Below, piece after piece: positions 1-7,092 of a stretch of 12,903 nt of DNA; position 1 is the stretch's first letter, and every line of letters begins with the position of its first letter. The translations under genes were made by a program, and so were the position numbers. Below the pieces are notes generated by a model, which was not told where the DNA came from, made no database searches, and worked only from the letters and a program-made list of their open reading frames with translations. Source of the stretch: Firmicutes bacterium UBA1702 (GTDB lineage: Bacteria; Bacillota; Clostridia; Peptostreptococcales; Anaerovoracaceae); assembly GCA_002320005.1 (NCBI GenBank), contig DCJK01000018.1, forward strand, positions 1-12,903, written 5' to 3'.

Positions 1-2
1 AC

Positions 3-19
3 GGTATGCCCGTCATACC
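3..19. repeat. Small inverted repeat near left edge
   Basis: GGTATG (3-8) and CATACC (14-19) form a perfect 6-bp inverted repeat around a 5-base loop. It lies just beyond the larger hairpin at 23-55, so two hairpins follow one another after guaA on the minus strand. Both contain the string GCCCGT. The function is unknown; it could belong to a neighbouring element that extends beyond the window. Confidence 0.45.
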
Positions 20-22
20 ATA

Positions 23-55
23 AAGCCCGTACTGACATCCGATCAGTACGGGCTT
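23..55 (-). terminator. Strong hairpin, possible guaBA terminator
   Basis: A perfect 13-bp stem (23-35 pairing with 43-55) surrounds a 7-base loop, with GCCCG/CGGGC making the base of the stem GC-rich. It lies about 170 bases after the guaA stop on the minus strand, and no other terminator is visible between. The tract after the stem on the minus strand is only CTTTAT, which is poor for an intrinsic terminator. The hairpin could therefore instead be a boundary palindrome of a neighbouring element. Confidence 0.5.
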
Positions 56-91
56 AAATGTTAATATGGGGATCATGTGAGAGGAATGAAA

Positions 92-223
92 TTATTCTTT
101 ACTCTCAAGCCACTCGGTACGCAGAATAATTGCGGTAGAGCGGATTCTTATCAAAACCTTATCAGGAGCGGTGGGAGAAGTCCGAAAAGCCTTGTAAACA
201 CTGGGTTTTTCGGCTTTTTCAAC
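92..223 (-). other. Open in-frame extension after guaA stop
   Basis: Directly after the guaA stop codon the same frame stays open for 43 sense codons and ends at a TAA at 92-94. The ending reads as ordinary protein sequence (…RTEWLESKE). There is no start codon or ribosome binding site of its own, so it is not called as a gene. CCGAAAA (182-188) and TTTTCGG (207-213) form an inverted repeat here. The guaA 3' end is a known integration hotspot for genomic islands, so this may be a displaced or replaced guaA tail, or attachment-site flank. It could also be chance. Confidence 0.3.
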
Positions 224-1216
224 TTATTCCCACTCTATCGTTCCAACAGGCTTCGGTGTCAGGTCAAACAGAACTCTGTTGACGCCTTCAACCTCATGGG
301 TGATTCTGTCGGTGATATGCTGAAGCAGTGCAAACGGTACGTCCTCAACCGTTGCGGTCATGGCATCAACCGTGTTCACTGCACGGATGATGACAGGATA
401 TGCGAAAGTTCTGGCTCCGTTCTTTACGCCTACAGACTTGAAATCAGGCACGGCCGTGAAATACTGCCACACCTTGCCCTCAAGACCGTTCTTTGCAAAC
501 TCTTCCCTGAGAATAGCATCGGATTCACGAACAGCCTCCAGTCTGTCGCGAGTTATTGCACCCAGGCAGCGTACGCCAAGACCCGGTCCCGGGAACGGCT
601 GACGATATACCATGCTGTCAGGAAGTCCCAGCGCCTTTCCGACAACGCGAACCTCATCTTTAAAGAGAAGCTTAACCGGTTCCACCAGTTCAAACTGCAG
701 GTCTTCAGGAAGTCCTCCCACATTGTGATGAGCCTTTACACCGTCGCTTTCAAGAATATCAGGATAAATGGTTCCCTGAGCCAGGAACTCAATGCCATCC
801 TGCTTGCGTGCTTCTTCTTCGAAGACTCTTATAAATTCAGCTCCGATGATTTTGCGTTTCTTTTCAGGATCTGCAACACCTGCCAGCTTATCAAGAAATC
901 TGTCCACAGCATCCACATAAATCAGATTGGCATTCATCTGGTTGCGAAAAACCTCCACAACCTGCTCAGGCTCACCCTTGCGCAGGAGCCCATGATTTAC
1001 ATGGACGCAGATCAGCTGCTGTCCTATGGCCTTGATGAGCAGAGCTGCTACTACAGATGAGTCGACACCGCCGGAAAGAGCCAGCAGCACCTTTTTGTCT
1101 CCCACCTGTTTTTTTATTGCCTCAACCTGTTCCGAAATAAATGCTTCTGCCAGCTCCTGAGTGTTTATGCGCTTCATATCGTCAGGGCGCTTGTTATTTT
1201 CCATAAATTTGTTCAT
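224..1216 (-). CDS. guaA: GMP synthase, ATP-pyrophosphatase subunit (no amidotransferase domain)
   Basis: Converts XMP to GMP using ATP and ammonia, the last step of guanine nucleotide synthesis. The 330-residue product matches only the C-terminal two thirds of a usual GuaA of about 510-525 residues. It has the PP-loop SGGVDSS at 48-54, QGTIYPD at 147-153, the KAHHNVGGLP substrate loop at 161-170, RQPFPGPGLG at 205-214, and the dimerisation domain ending in the conserved TIEWE. The N-terminal class I glutamine amidotransferase is absent. The gene starts with its own ATG behind a good GGAGA site, so this is not a truncation artefact. By analogy with split archaeal enzymes, a separate amidotransferase subunit is expected elsewhere, unless free ammonia suffices. 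It lies 14 bases after guaB, so the two are cotranscribed. Identity is very sure; the split arrangement is seen directly. Confidence 0.95.
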   Translation of the reverse strand: MNKFMENNKRPDDMKRINTQELAEAFISEQVEAIKKQVGDKKVLLALSGGVDSSVVAALLIKAIGQQLICVHVNHGLLRKGEPEQVVEVFRNQMNANLIYVDAVDRFLDKLAGVADPEKKRKIIGAEFIRVFEEEARKQDGIEFLAQGTIYPDILESDGVKAHHNVGGLPEDLQFELVEPVKLLFKDEVRVVGKALGLPDSMVYRQPFPGPGLGVRCLGAITRDRLEAVRESDAILREEFAKNGLEGKVWQYFTAVPDFKSVGVKNGARTFAYPVIIRAVNTVDAMTATVEDVPFALLQHITDRITHEVEGVNRVLFDLTPKPVGTIEWE

Positions 1217-1230
1217 CTTTTTCTCCGTGT

Positions 1231-2739
1231 TTATTTTATTACATTGCTTGATGCGTCTTTAAGAATTACGTCGTGAGCCCCGCCTTCGACTATGGATGTG
1301 GCGGAAACCAAGGTCAGTTTTGCCTTTTCCTGCAGTTCCTTGATGCTCAGAGCTCCGCAATTACACATTGTGGACTTCACCTTGGTCAGTGACAAGTTGA
1401 CATTGTCATGAAGCGGTCCTGCATAAGGTACGTAAGAGTCAACTCCCTCTTCAAATTTCATGCGCGGATCGCCTCCCAGGTCATAACGCTGCCAGTTGCG
1501 GGCGCGACTTGAGCCTTCTCCCCAATATTCCTTAACATAATTTCCGTTGACATTGAGCTTGTTTGTCGGTGACTCGTCAAAGCGGGCAAAATATCTGCCC
1601 AGCATGATGAAGTCTGCACCCATGGCAAGAGCGAGAGTAAGGTGATGGTCGTACACGATTCCGCCATCAGAACAGATGGGAACATAGACTCCTGTCTCCT
1701 TAAAGTATTCATCTCTTGCTGCAGCAACTTCGATAACGGCAGTTGCCTGACCGCGACCTATTCCCTTCTGCTCACGGGTGATACAGATGGAGCCGCCGCC
1801 TATGCCGATCTTTACAAAGTCCGCACCGGCTTCTGCCAGGTAACGGAAGCCTTCGCCGTCAACCACATTTCCGGCGCCTATTTTTACATCTTCTCCATAC
1901 TTTTCGCGTACCCATGCAATGGTGTCACCCTGCCACTGGCTGTAACCTTCCGAGCTGTCCAGGCAGAGGATATCCACACCTGCTTCAATGAGCGCAGGTA
2001 TTCTTTCCTCATAGTCTCTTGTATTTACGCCCGCTCCCACTATATATCTCTTCTGTGAGTCAAGAAGCTCGTTAGGATTGGATTTATGTGAATCATAGTC
2101 TTTTCGAAAAACAAAATGTGTCAGACGCTGGTTGTCGTCAATTATTGGGAGAGCATTGAGCTTGTTGTCCCAGAGAATGTCATTGGCTTCACTTAGTGTG
2201 ATTCCCGCTTTGCCATACACCAGCTTTTCAAAAGGAGTCATAAATTCGCTTATCTTTGTATCCAGGTCCATACGGCTTACTCTGTAGTCTCTGCTGGTTA
2301 CAAGACCGAGAATCTTTCCTTCGGCGGTGCCGTCATCGGTGATGGCTATGGTGCTGTGCCCCTTGGTTGCTTTGAGTTCAAGAACATCTCTCAGGGTCTG
2401 ATCCGGTCTGAGATTGGAGTCACTTGTAACGAAGCCGGCTTTATGAGCTTTAACCTTCCTCACCATTTCTGCCTGTTTTTCAATAGGCTGAGAGCCAAAA
2501 ATAAAAGAAATTCCACCTTCCTTCGCCAATGCAACGGCCATCTTGTCATCAGATACTGCCTGCATTATTGCGGATACCAATGGAATATTCATTGTAATGT
2601 CAGGTTCTTCACCCTTCTTGAATTTTGTAATCGGTGTCTTTAAAGAAACATTTTCAACGCGGCACTCCTTGCTGGAATATCCAGGTACCAGCAGGTACTC
2701 GTTAAATGTTCTCGATGGTTCTTCGAAGTAATATGCCAT
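1231..2739 (-). CDS. guaB: IMP dehydrogenase, Tritrichomonas foetus type
   Basis: Oxidises IMP to XMP with NAD, the committed step to guanine nucleotides; cytosolic, usually a tetramer. The 502-residue protein has an (alpha/beta)8 barrel with an inserted CBS pair at about 107-225. The catalytic loop GGGSICITREQKGIG has its cysteine at 319, and the flap RARNWQRYDLGG places the Arg-Tyr pair at 418-419. Asp261 (CLDSSEG) is also present. These positions, from memory of the family, are the same as in the Tritrichomonas foetus enzyme. Ordinary bacterial IMPDH has GIGPGSICTTR and about 485-490 residues, so this belongs to the divergent clade. Lys310 and Glu431, linked to mycophenolic acid resistance in T. 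foetus, are both present. An AGGAGG site precedes the ATG. It is the first gene of the guaB-guaA operon. Confidence 0.96.
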   Translation of the reverse strand: MAYYFEEPSRTFNEYLLVPGYSSKECRVENVSLKTPITKFKKGEEPDITMNIPLVSAIMQAVSDDKMAVALAKEGGISFIFGSQPIEKQAEMVRKVKAHKAGFVTSDSNLRPDQTLRDVLELKATKGHSTIAITDDGTAEGKILGLVTSRDYRVSRMDLDTKISEFMTPFEKLVYGKAGITLSEANDILWDNKLNALPIIDDNQRLTHFVFRKDYDSHKSNPNELLDSQKRYIVGAGVNTRDYEERIPALIEAGVDILCLDSSEGYSQWQGDTIAWVREKYGEDVKIGAGNVVDGEGFRYLAEAGADFVKIGIGGGSICITREQKGIGRGQATAVIEVAAARDEYFKETGVYVPICSDGGIVYDHHLTLALAMGADFIMLGRYFARFDESPTNKLNVNGNYVKEYWGEGSSRARNWQRYDLGGDPRMKFEEGVDSYVPYAGPLHDNVNLSLTKVKSTMCNCGALSIKELQEKAKLTLVSATSIVEGGAHDVILKDASSNVIK

Positions 2740-2784
2740 TTGTTTTCCTCCTCTGCGTCTTGCTATGCCTTATCTATAGAAAAT

Positions 2785-2810
2785 GGACGGCATTGAAGCT
2801 GTCGCCGTCC
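2785..2810 (-). promoter_or_regulatory. Stem-loop in guaB 5' leader
   Basis: On the minus strand GGACGGC and GCCGTCC form a perfect 7-bp stem around a 12-base loop, about 10 bases into the predicted transcript and 46 bases before the guaB start. It is flanked by TATAATC before and TTTCTA after. There is no T-run, so it is not a classical attenuator. It may stabilise the mRNA or mediate regulation; no known riboswitch is recognised. Confidence 0.5.
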
Positions 2811-2827
2811 GATTATATGTTTTATCT

Positions 2828-2856
2828 ATTGTATAATATTTTTTCTTTTTTGGCAA
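2828..2856 (-). promoter_or_regulatory. Sigma-A promoter of guaB-guaA
   Basis: On the minus strand TTGCCA (2851-2856) and TACAAT (2828-2833) are separated by 17 bases, a near-consensus vegetative promoter. Transcription would start near 2821, giving a leader of about 80 bases that contains the stem-loop at 2785-2810. The promoter lies in the gap after the deacetylase gene, so guaBA is an independent operon. Confidence 0.8.
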
Positions 2857-2893
2857 GGAAAAATCCGTCTGTTATCTGCCTTTTAAAAACTTT

Positions 2894-4075
2894 CTACAAG
2901 ATCGAAATAAATGCTTCCAGGCTGCTTCCTCCCTGAACTCTGACCCTGTCAAAGGCTCTGAAATCATCTCCAACCATGACCTTGCCGTAGCATGTGGAAA
3001 AGGCGCATTCTATGCCGCATTCACTCACGGCTTCTTTCCCTTCTTCCGTAATATCTCCATATGGGTAAGCAAAAGCATCTCTGCTTCCTACCAGCATGAT
3101 TTCTTTCTCCAGGTCATTCTTGATCTCATCCTTGCCCAGAGCGCTTATCACTCCGCCATGTCCTATGTTGCCTCCGCCATGGTGCATATCGTAAGAGTGC
3201 GATTCAAAGCCCACAAAGGGATTGGCATATTTTCTTATTTTATTTTCACCATCCTTTACACCTATCAGAAAAGAAGTTGCAGGAATCTCATATTTATTCA
3301 GAAGCGGTACGCCGTAGGTAAGAAATCCTGCCTGACCGTCATCAAATGTCAGTATGACACTTTTTTCCGGCAGTGAAATTTTTCCGTCGGCATACGCCCG
3401 CAGTTCCTTGAAACTTGGGAAATAGTAGTTATTATTTTTTAAATATTCCAGCTGAGCCTCCAGATTACTGTCCAATATGTAATTCCCGTTGAGTACTTCC
3501 GGTTTATCTGTCTCTGTATAGACATAATGATACATCAGCACAGGTATGCCGTCTTCATCTGCTCTGAATTCATCCCCTTTGACAACCCGGACATTGCGGC
3601 TGATTGTACGGGTGAGATACCCTTTTGTGAAAGTATAGGTTATTTTGTAATTGCCCGGCGTTGAAGTATCAACGTCACCTTCTGTCTTACAGTCGGTGAC
3701 CACTCCGGTATTTCTGTCTATTGCATAGGCTCCCGACTCTATGTATGGTTCCCCCTGTTTTACCATGGTTTCGGCAGACCCTTTCAGCCCGAGAACCAGG
3801 CTGTCGGGATCAACCACATGTACCCTTCGTGTGACCGTCTGATCTTTATATACATATTTCAGTGCGTAATCACCGGCTGATGATGTGTCCACGCTGCCCT
3901 GAACCTCTGCAGATCTGATGTTTGTTCCCGGGTCCTCAAAAACTTCGTTGATGTTGATTACGATGTCCTCATCCCCCACAAGGCAAAGAGTACGTCCCTG
4001 CCCTAAGATCAGTACTGCTGCAACTATGATGATAACGGCTGCGGCAACAGCCGCAAATACTTTTTTTCGTGTCAT
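2894..4075 (-). CDS. Membrane-anchored polysaccharide deacetylase with two Ig-like domains
   Basis: A carbohydrate esterase family 4 (NodB-type) deacetylase, likely removing acetyl groups from peptidoglycan or another extracellular glycan. With the ATG at 4075 the product has 393 residues. A hydrophobic anchor spans about 6-25 after a basic MTRKK, so the enzyme faces outward. Two repeats with the pattern VDTSxxGxY occur at about 33-90 and 98-167 and resemble DUF5011/Ig-like wall domains. The catalytic domain follows: PVLMYHYV at 178-185, TFDDG with metal-binding aspartates at 243-247, HSYDMH (HxxxxH metal site) at 293-298, and AYPYG at 336-340. The open frame reaches a TTG two codons upstream at 4081, but GGGGGTG sits too close to that TTG and at a good distance from the ATG. 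It lies between the groEL terminator and the guaB promoter, so it is probably monocistronic. The exact substrate is unknown. Confidence 0.9.
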   Translation of the reverse strand: MTRKKVFAAVAAAVIIIVAAVLILGQGRTLCLVGDEDIVININEVFEDPGTNIRSAEVQGSVDTSSAGDYALKYVYKDQTVTRRVHVVDPDSLVLGLKGSAETMVKQGEPYIESGAYAIDRNTGVVTDCKTEGDVDTSTPGNYKITYTFTKGYLTRTISRNVRVVKGDEFRADEDGIPVLMYHYVYTETDKPEVLNGNYILDSNLEAQLEYLKNNNYYFPSFKELRAYADGKISLPEKSVILTFDDGQAGFLTYGVPLLNKYEIPATSFLIGVKDGENKIRKYANPFVGFESHSYDMHHGGGNIGHGGVISALGKDEIKNDLEKEIMLVGSRDAFAYPYGDITEEGKEAVSECGIECAFSTCYGKVMVGDDFRAFDRVRVQGGSSLEAFISIL

Positions 4076-4097
4076 TTCCAAGCACCCCCATGACTAA

Positions 4098-4126
4098 AGC
4101 ATATCATATATCGCATAAATTGTCAC
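4098..4126 (-). promoter_or_regulatory. Probable promoter of the deacetylase gene
   Basis: On the minus strand GTGACA (4121-4126) and TATGCT (4098-4103) are 17 bases apart, just after the groEL terminator and about 22 bases before the ATG. A second possible -10, TATGAT, overlaps the spacer. The match is moderate; the position after a terminator supports it. Confidence 0.45.
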
Positions 4127-4128
4127 AC

Positions 4129-4158
4129 AAAAAAGGAGCTGTTTCCAGCTCCTTTTTT
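4129..4158. terminator. Terminator after groEL
   Basis: GGAGCTG and CAGCTCC pair around a 4-base loop, flanked by six A on one side and six T on the other. This is a strong symmetric intrinsic terminator. It ends the groES-groEL operon on the minus strand, 15 bases after the groEL stop. The T-run on the plus strand would also stop transcripts from the other side. Confidence 0.92.
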
Positions 4159-4173
4159 CTCTTGCGTCATTTT

Positions 4174-5802
4174 TTACATCATGCCGCCCATCTGTCCGCC
4201 CATCTGAGGTGCCATTACAGGTGTATCTTCTTTGATATCTACGATACCGGCTTCAGTTGTCAGCAGCATTGCTGATGCTGATGCGGCATTCTGCAGTGCT
4301 GATCTTGTTACCTTTGCAGGGTCAACAATTCCGGCACCGATCATATCCACATACTCTTCTGTTGCTGCGTTGAAGCCTACGCCTACAGGGCTCTCCTTTA
4401 CTTCTGCAACAACTACGCTGCCTTCAAGACCTGCGTTTTCTGCAATCTGGCGTACAGGCTCTTCCAGAGCTCTTCTGATAATTGCAGCACCGGTCTTTAC
4501 ATCGCCTGACAGTGAATCAACATAAGCATCTACAGCAGGAATAGTATTTACCAACGCAACTCCGCCGCCGGCTACAATGCCTTCTTCAACTGCAGCCTTG
4601 GTTGCATTGAGAGCATCTTCGATTCTCAGTTTGCGCTCTTTAAGCTCTGTCTCGGTAGCTGCACCGACTTTGATGACTGCAACTCCGCCTGCCAGCTTGG
4701 CCAGTCTCTCCTGCAGCTTTTCTCTGTCAAATTCGGACTCTGTTTCTTCAATCTGAGCCTTAATGCTGTTTACTCTTGCAGCAACTGCATCACTGTTGCC
4801 GCTTCCGCCTACGATAACGGTATTGTCCTTGTCAACTTTTACTGTAGCAGCGGTTCCCAGCATATCAAGAGTAACTTCCTTGAGTTCATATCCCAAATCG
4901 CTGGCAATAACTGTTCCTCCTGTAAGAACTGCGATATCTTCCAGCATTGCCTTTCTTCTTTCGCCGTATCCCGGAGCTTTAACTGCAACTACATCTATAA
5001 CGCCTCTCAGCTTGTTTACAACCAGTGTTGCCAGTGCTTCGCCTTCAACGTCATCTGCGATTACCAGCAGTTTGCGTCCTGACTGCATTACCTTTTCCAG
5101 AACAGGAACCAGTTCCTGAATGTTGGATATCTTCTTGTCTGTAATCAGGATAAGAGGATTTTCCATGTTGGCAACCATCTTTTCCGTGTCAGATACCATG
5201 TATGCCGACAGATAACCTCTGTCAAACTGCATACCTTCAACAACTTCCAGAGTAGTTCCCAGGCTCTTGGATTCTTCTACTGTGATAACGCCGTCCTTGC
5301 CTACCTTTTCCATTGCTTCTGCAATGAGAGCACCTATGCGCTCATCCGCTGCTGATACAGCTGCAACCTGTGCGATGGACTCTTTTGTTTCAACTGCTTT
5401 TGAAATCTTGCCTATTTCATCTACTGCTACATCAACAGCGCCCTGGATACCTTTCTTCAGTTCCATAGGATTTGCTCCTGCAGCTACATTTTTGAATCCT
5501 TCTTTGATTATGATCTGTGCCAGCAGTGTTGCGGTTGTAGTTCCGTCACCTGCTACATCGTTGGTCTTGGAAGCTACTTCCTTTACAACCTGTGCCCCCA
5601 TGTTTTCAACGGAATCTTCCAGTTCAATTTCCTTTGCTATGGTAACTCCGTCGTTGGTGATAAGCGGTGAGCCGAAGCTCTTATTGATAAGCACGTTGCG
5701 GCCCTTAGGTCCCAATGTAATCTTTACTGTGTTTGCCAGCTGGTCAACGCCTGACTGTAATTTGCGTCTTGCATCTTCTCCATAAAAAATTTCTTTAGCC
5801 AT
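4174..5802 (-). CDS. groEL: Chaperonin GroEL (Hsp60)
   Basis: ATP-driven folding chamber that works with GroES in the cytosol. The 542-residue length is typical. It begins MAKEIFYGEDAR, has the nucleotide-binding GDGTTTAT at 85-92, and ends in the Gly-Met tail GGQMGGMM. The equatorial, intermediate and apical segments are all continuous, with no interruption. It lies 19 bases after groES, with a GGGGG ribosome site upstream of the ATG, and shares the CIRCE-controlled promoter of groES. A strong terminator follows. Nothing unusual is seen. Confidence 0.98.
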   Translation of the reverse strand: MAKEIFYGEDARRKLQSGVDQLANTVKITLGPKGRNVLINKSFGSPLITNDGVTIAKEIELEDSVENMGAQVVKEVASKTNDVAGDGTTTATLLAQIIIKEGFKNVAAGANPMELKKGIQGAVDVAVDEIGKISKAVETKESIAQVAAVSAADERIGALIAEAMEKVGKDGVITVEESKSLGTTLEVVEGMQFDRGYLSAYMVSDTEKMVANMENPLILITDKKISNIQELVPVLEKVMQSGRKLLVIADDVEGEALATLVVNKLRGVIDVVAVKAPGYGERRKAMLEDIAVLTGGTVIASDLGYELKEVTLDMLGTAATVKVDKDNTVIVGGSGNSDAVAARVNSIKAQIEETESEFDREKLQERLAKLAGGVAVIKVGAATETELKERKLRIEDALNATKAAVEEGIVAGGGVALVNTIPAVDAYVDSLSGDVKTGAAIIRRALEEPVRQIAENAGLEGSVVVAEVKESPVGVGFNAATEEYVDMIGAGIVDPAKVTRSALQNAASASAMLLTTEAGIVDIKEDTPVMAPQMGGQMGGMM

Positions 5803-5821
5803 TTTACATACCCCCTACAGA

Positions 5822-6097
5822 TTATTCAACAACTGCCAGAATTTCGCTCTGGTGCATGATAGTGTATTCTTCACCGCAATATTTGATTTCGGTTCCGCCG
5901 TATTTTGCGAATACAACCTTATCTCCGACCTTCAGTTCCATTACTTCGTCCTTTGTTCCCGGTCCTACTGCAACTACTTCTGCAACCTGAGGCTGTTCTT
6001 TAGCGGAACTTGTCAGAATCAGTCCCCCCTGAGTCTTTTCTTCAGCTTCTAATTTCTTGATGACTACTCTGTCACCTAAAGGTTTAATTCCTATCAT
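5822..6097 (-). CDS. groES: Co-chaperonin GroES (Hsp10)
   Basis: Caps the GroEL ring to close the folding chamber. The product is 91 residues from the ATG at 6097, starting MIGIKPLGDRVVIK; the mobile loop with GGLIL lies at about 16-33. An upstream in-frame reading of 40 more codons runs through the CIRCE operator and promoter, so it is rejected. GGAGGT, eight bases before the chosen ATG, decides the start. It is the first gene of groES-groEL and is regulated by the HrcA operator in its leader. Confidence 0.97.
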   Translation of the reverse strand: MIGIKPLGDRVVIKKLEAEEKTQGGLILTSSAKEQPQVAEVVAVGPGTKDEVMELKVGDKVVFAKYGGTEIKYCGEEYTIMHQSEILAVVE

Positions 6098-6132
6098 AAT
6101 ACTTACCTCCGTAAATTTATTTACTACCGTTG

Positions 6133-6159
6133 TTGGCACTCGTTTCTTTCGAGTGCTAA
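6133..6159. promoter_or_regulatory. CIRCE operator (HrcA binding site)
   Basis: On the minus strand TTAGCACTC, nine bases, then GAGTGCCAA. This is the CIRCE inverted repeat with one change from the consensus TTAGCACTC-N9-GAGTGCTAA in the distal arm. It overlaps the predicted start of transcription and lies 36 bases before groES. It implies repression by HrcA, whose gene is not in this window, and heat-shock induction. Confidence 0.96.
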
Positions 6160-6167
6160 CATTACTT

Positions 6168-6195
6168 ATTATACTCGACCTTTCATGGATGTCAA
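6168..6195 (-). promoter_or_regulatory. Sigma-A promoter of groES-groEL
   Basis: On the minus strand TTGACA (6190-6195) and TATAAT (6168-6173), both perfect consensus hexamers, are 16 bases apart. The start would fall near 6160, at the edge of the CIRCE operator. This very strong promoter sits just after the glycosylase gene. Confidence 0.93.
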
Positions 6196-6235
6196 TAGCC
6201 TCTATGCAAATTTTCACAGAAATTACATAATTCTT

Positions 6236-7084
6236 CTATTTAAGGTCTCTTATATAATAGAACAAATATTGCTGAGCTATTCCGCCGTATTCTCCGAAAT
6301 GCTCTGCAGCGTAAGTATTCATGTCTTTTATATTTTTTTCCTCTATGCCGTACACTCTGTTCATTACACGGCGCATCCACACATCGATGGGAAAAGCATC
6401 CATCCTTCCCAGGCCAAACAGCGAAATGCAGGATGCCACCTTAGGGCCTATGCCGCAAAACCGCTGAAGCTCTTCAATGGGATTTTCCGCTGTCAGCAGC
6501 ATTTTTCTTACTTCTTCGGGACCGCCCATATCAATCATCTGCTGTGCGGTCTTTATAAGATATGGGGCTCTGTATCCCAGTTTCACAGGTGCCAGATCCT
6601 CTGCTGACAAACCTGCCATTTTTTCCGGCTCAGGTATGTCATAATATTCCTTTCCGCGATATTCACCTATGTACCTGCCGAAACGGCTGCATATCCCCTC
6701 TATGCACCCCTTTATACGCGGGATGTTGTTGTTTTGTGATATGATAAATGAAACTACCGTTTCCCAGAAATCTTGTTTAAGAATTCTGATGCCGTATCCG
6801 TAGCTGACAGCCTCTTTTATGTCGTCATCATTTTGTGTGAGATACTCCTTTATTCTGCTGTAGTCGGTATCAAGATCCAGATATTCCCGCCATACTTCCT
6901 GAAAGTCATTTTCATCGCAGTTGTCTATAGTCAGCAGGTCATCTCTTAAACTTATTCTCGCTATTTTTCCTTTGGCTGTTCCCGTATAGCTTCCATCGTC
7001 GTTCTTTTCCCATCTGAAGCATTGGCCGCAGTCAAAAATATGATCTGTATTAAAATCTTTTATATTTTCTTTTATGTATTCCAT
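6236..7084 (-). CDS. 8-oxoguanine DNA glycosylase, OGG1 type
   Basis: Base-excision repair enzyme that removes 8-oxoguanine from DNA and nicks by beta-lyase action. The 282-residue protein has an OGG-type N-terminal domain with FDCGQCFRWE at 17-26. The helix-hairpin-helix/GPD domain reads CGIGPKVAS…FPIDVW, with catalytic Lys at 215 and Asp at 234. Their 19-residue spacing equals that of human OGG1 Lys249 and Asp268. The frame is open 38 codons further upstream, but that stretch overlaps the preceding gene; the AGGAGA site before the ATG at 7084 fixes the start. It begins 8 bases after the stop of the P-loop/Asp23 gene, so the two form an operon. The OGG1-like family is less common in bacteria than MutM but is known in clostridia. 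AlkA-type alkyl-base glycosylase is a less likely alternative. Confidence 0.9.
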   Translation of the reverse strand: MEYIKENIKDFNTDHIFDCGQCFRWEKNDDGSYTGTAKGKIARISLRDDLLTIDNCDENDFQEVWREYLDLDTDYSRIKEYLTQNDDDIKEAVSYGYGIRILKQDFWETVVSFIISQNNNIPRIKGCIEGICSRFGRYIGEYRGKEYYDIPEPEKMAGLSAEDLAPVKLGYRAPYLIKTAQQMIDMGGPEEVRKMLLTAENPIEELQRFCGIGPKVASCISLFGLGRMDAFPIDVWMRRVMNRVYGIEEKNIKDMNTYAAEHFGEYGGIAQQYLFYYIRDLK

Positions 7085-7092
7085 TCTTTCTC

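Noticed and set aside
77..1060. Long plus-strand open frame (327 codons)
   Set aside because: It lies antisense over guaA, whose family motifs are complete; the plus-strand product shows no recognisable domain.
2750..2826. Purine riboswitch upstream of guaB
   Set aside because: TATAATC and TTTCTA flanking a hairpin are suggestive, but the conserved loop sequences, the second hairpin and a closing P1 helix are not visible.
6098..6217. Longer groES reading with 40 extra N-terminal residues
   Set aside because: The extension runs through the CIRCE operator and the predicted transcription start, and a good GGAGGT site precedes the ATG at 6097.
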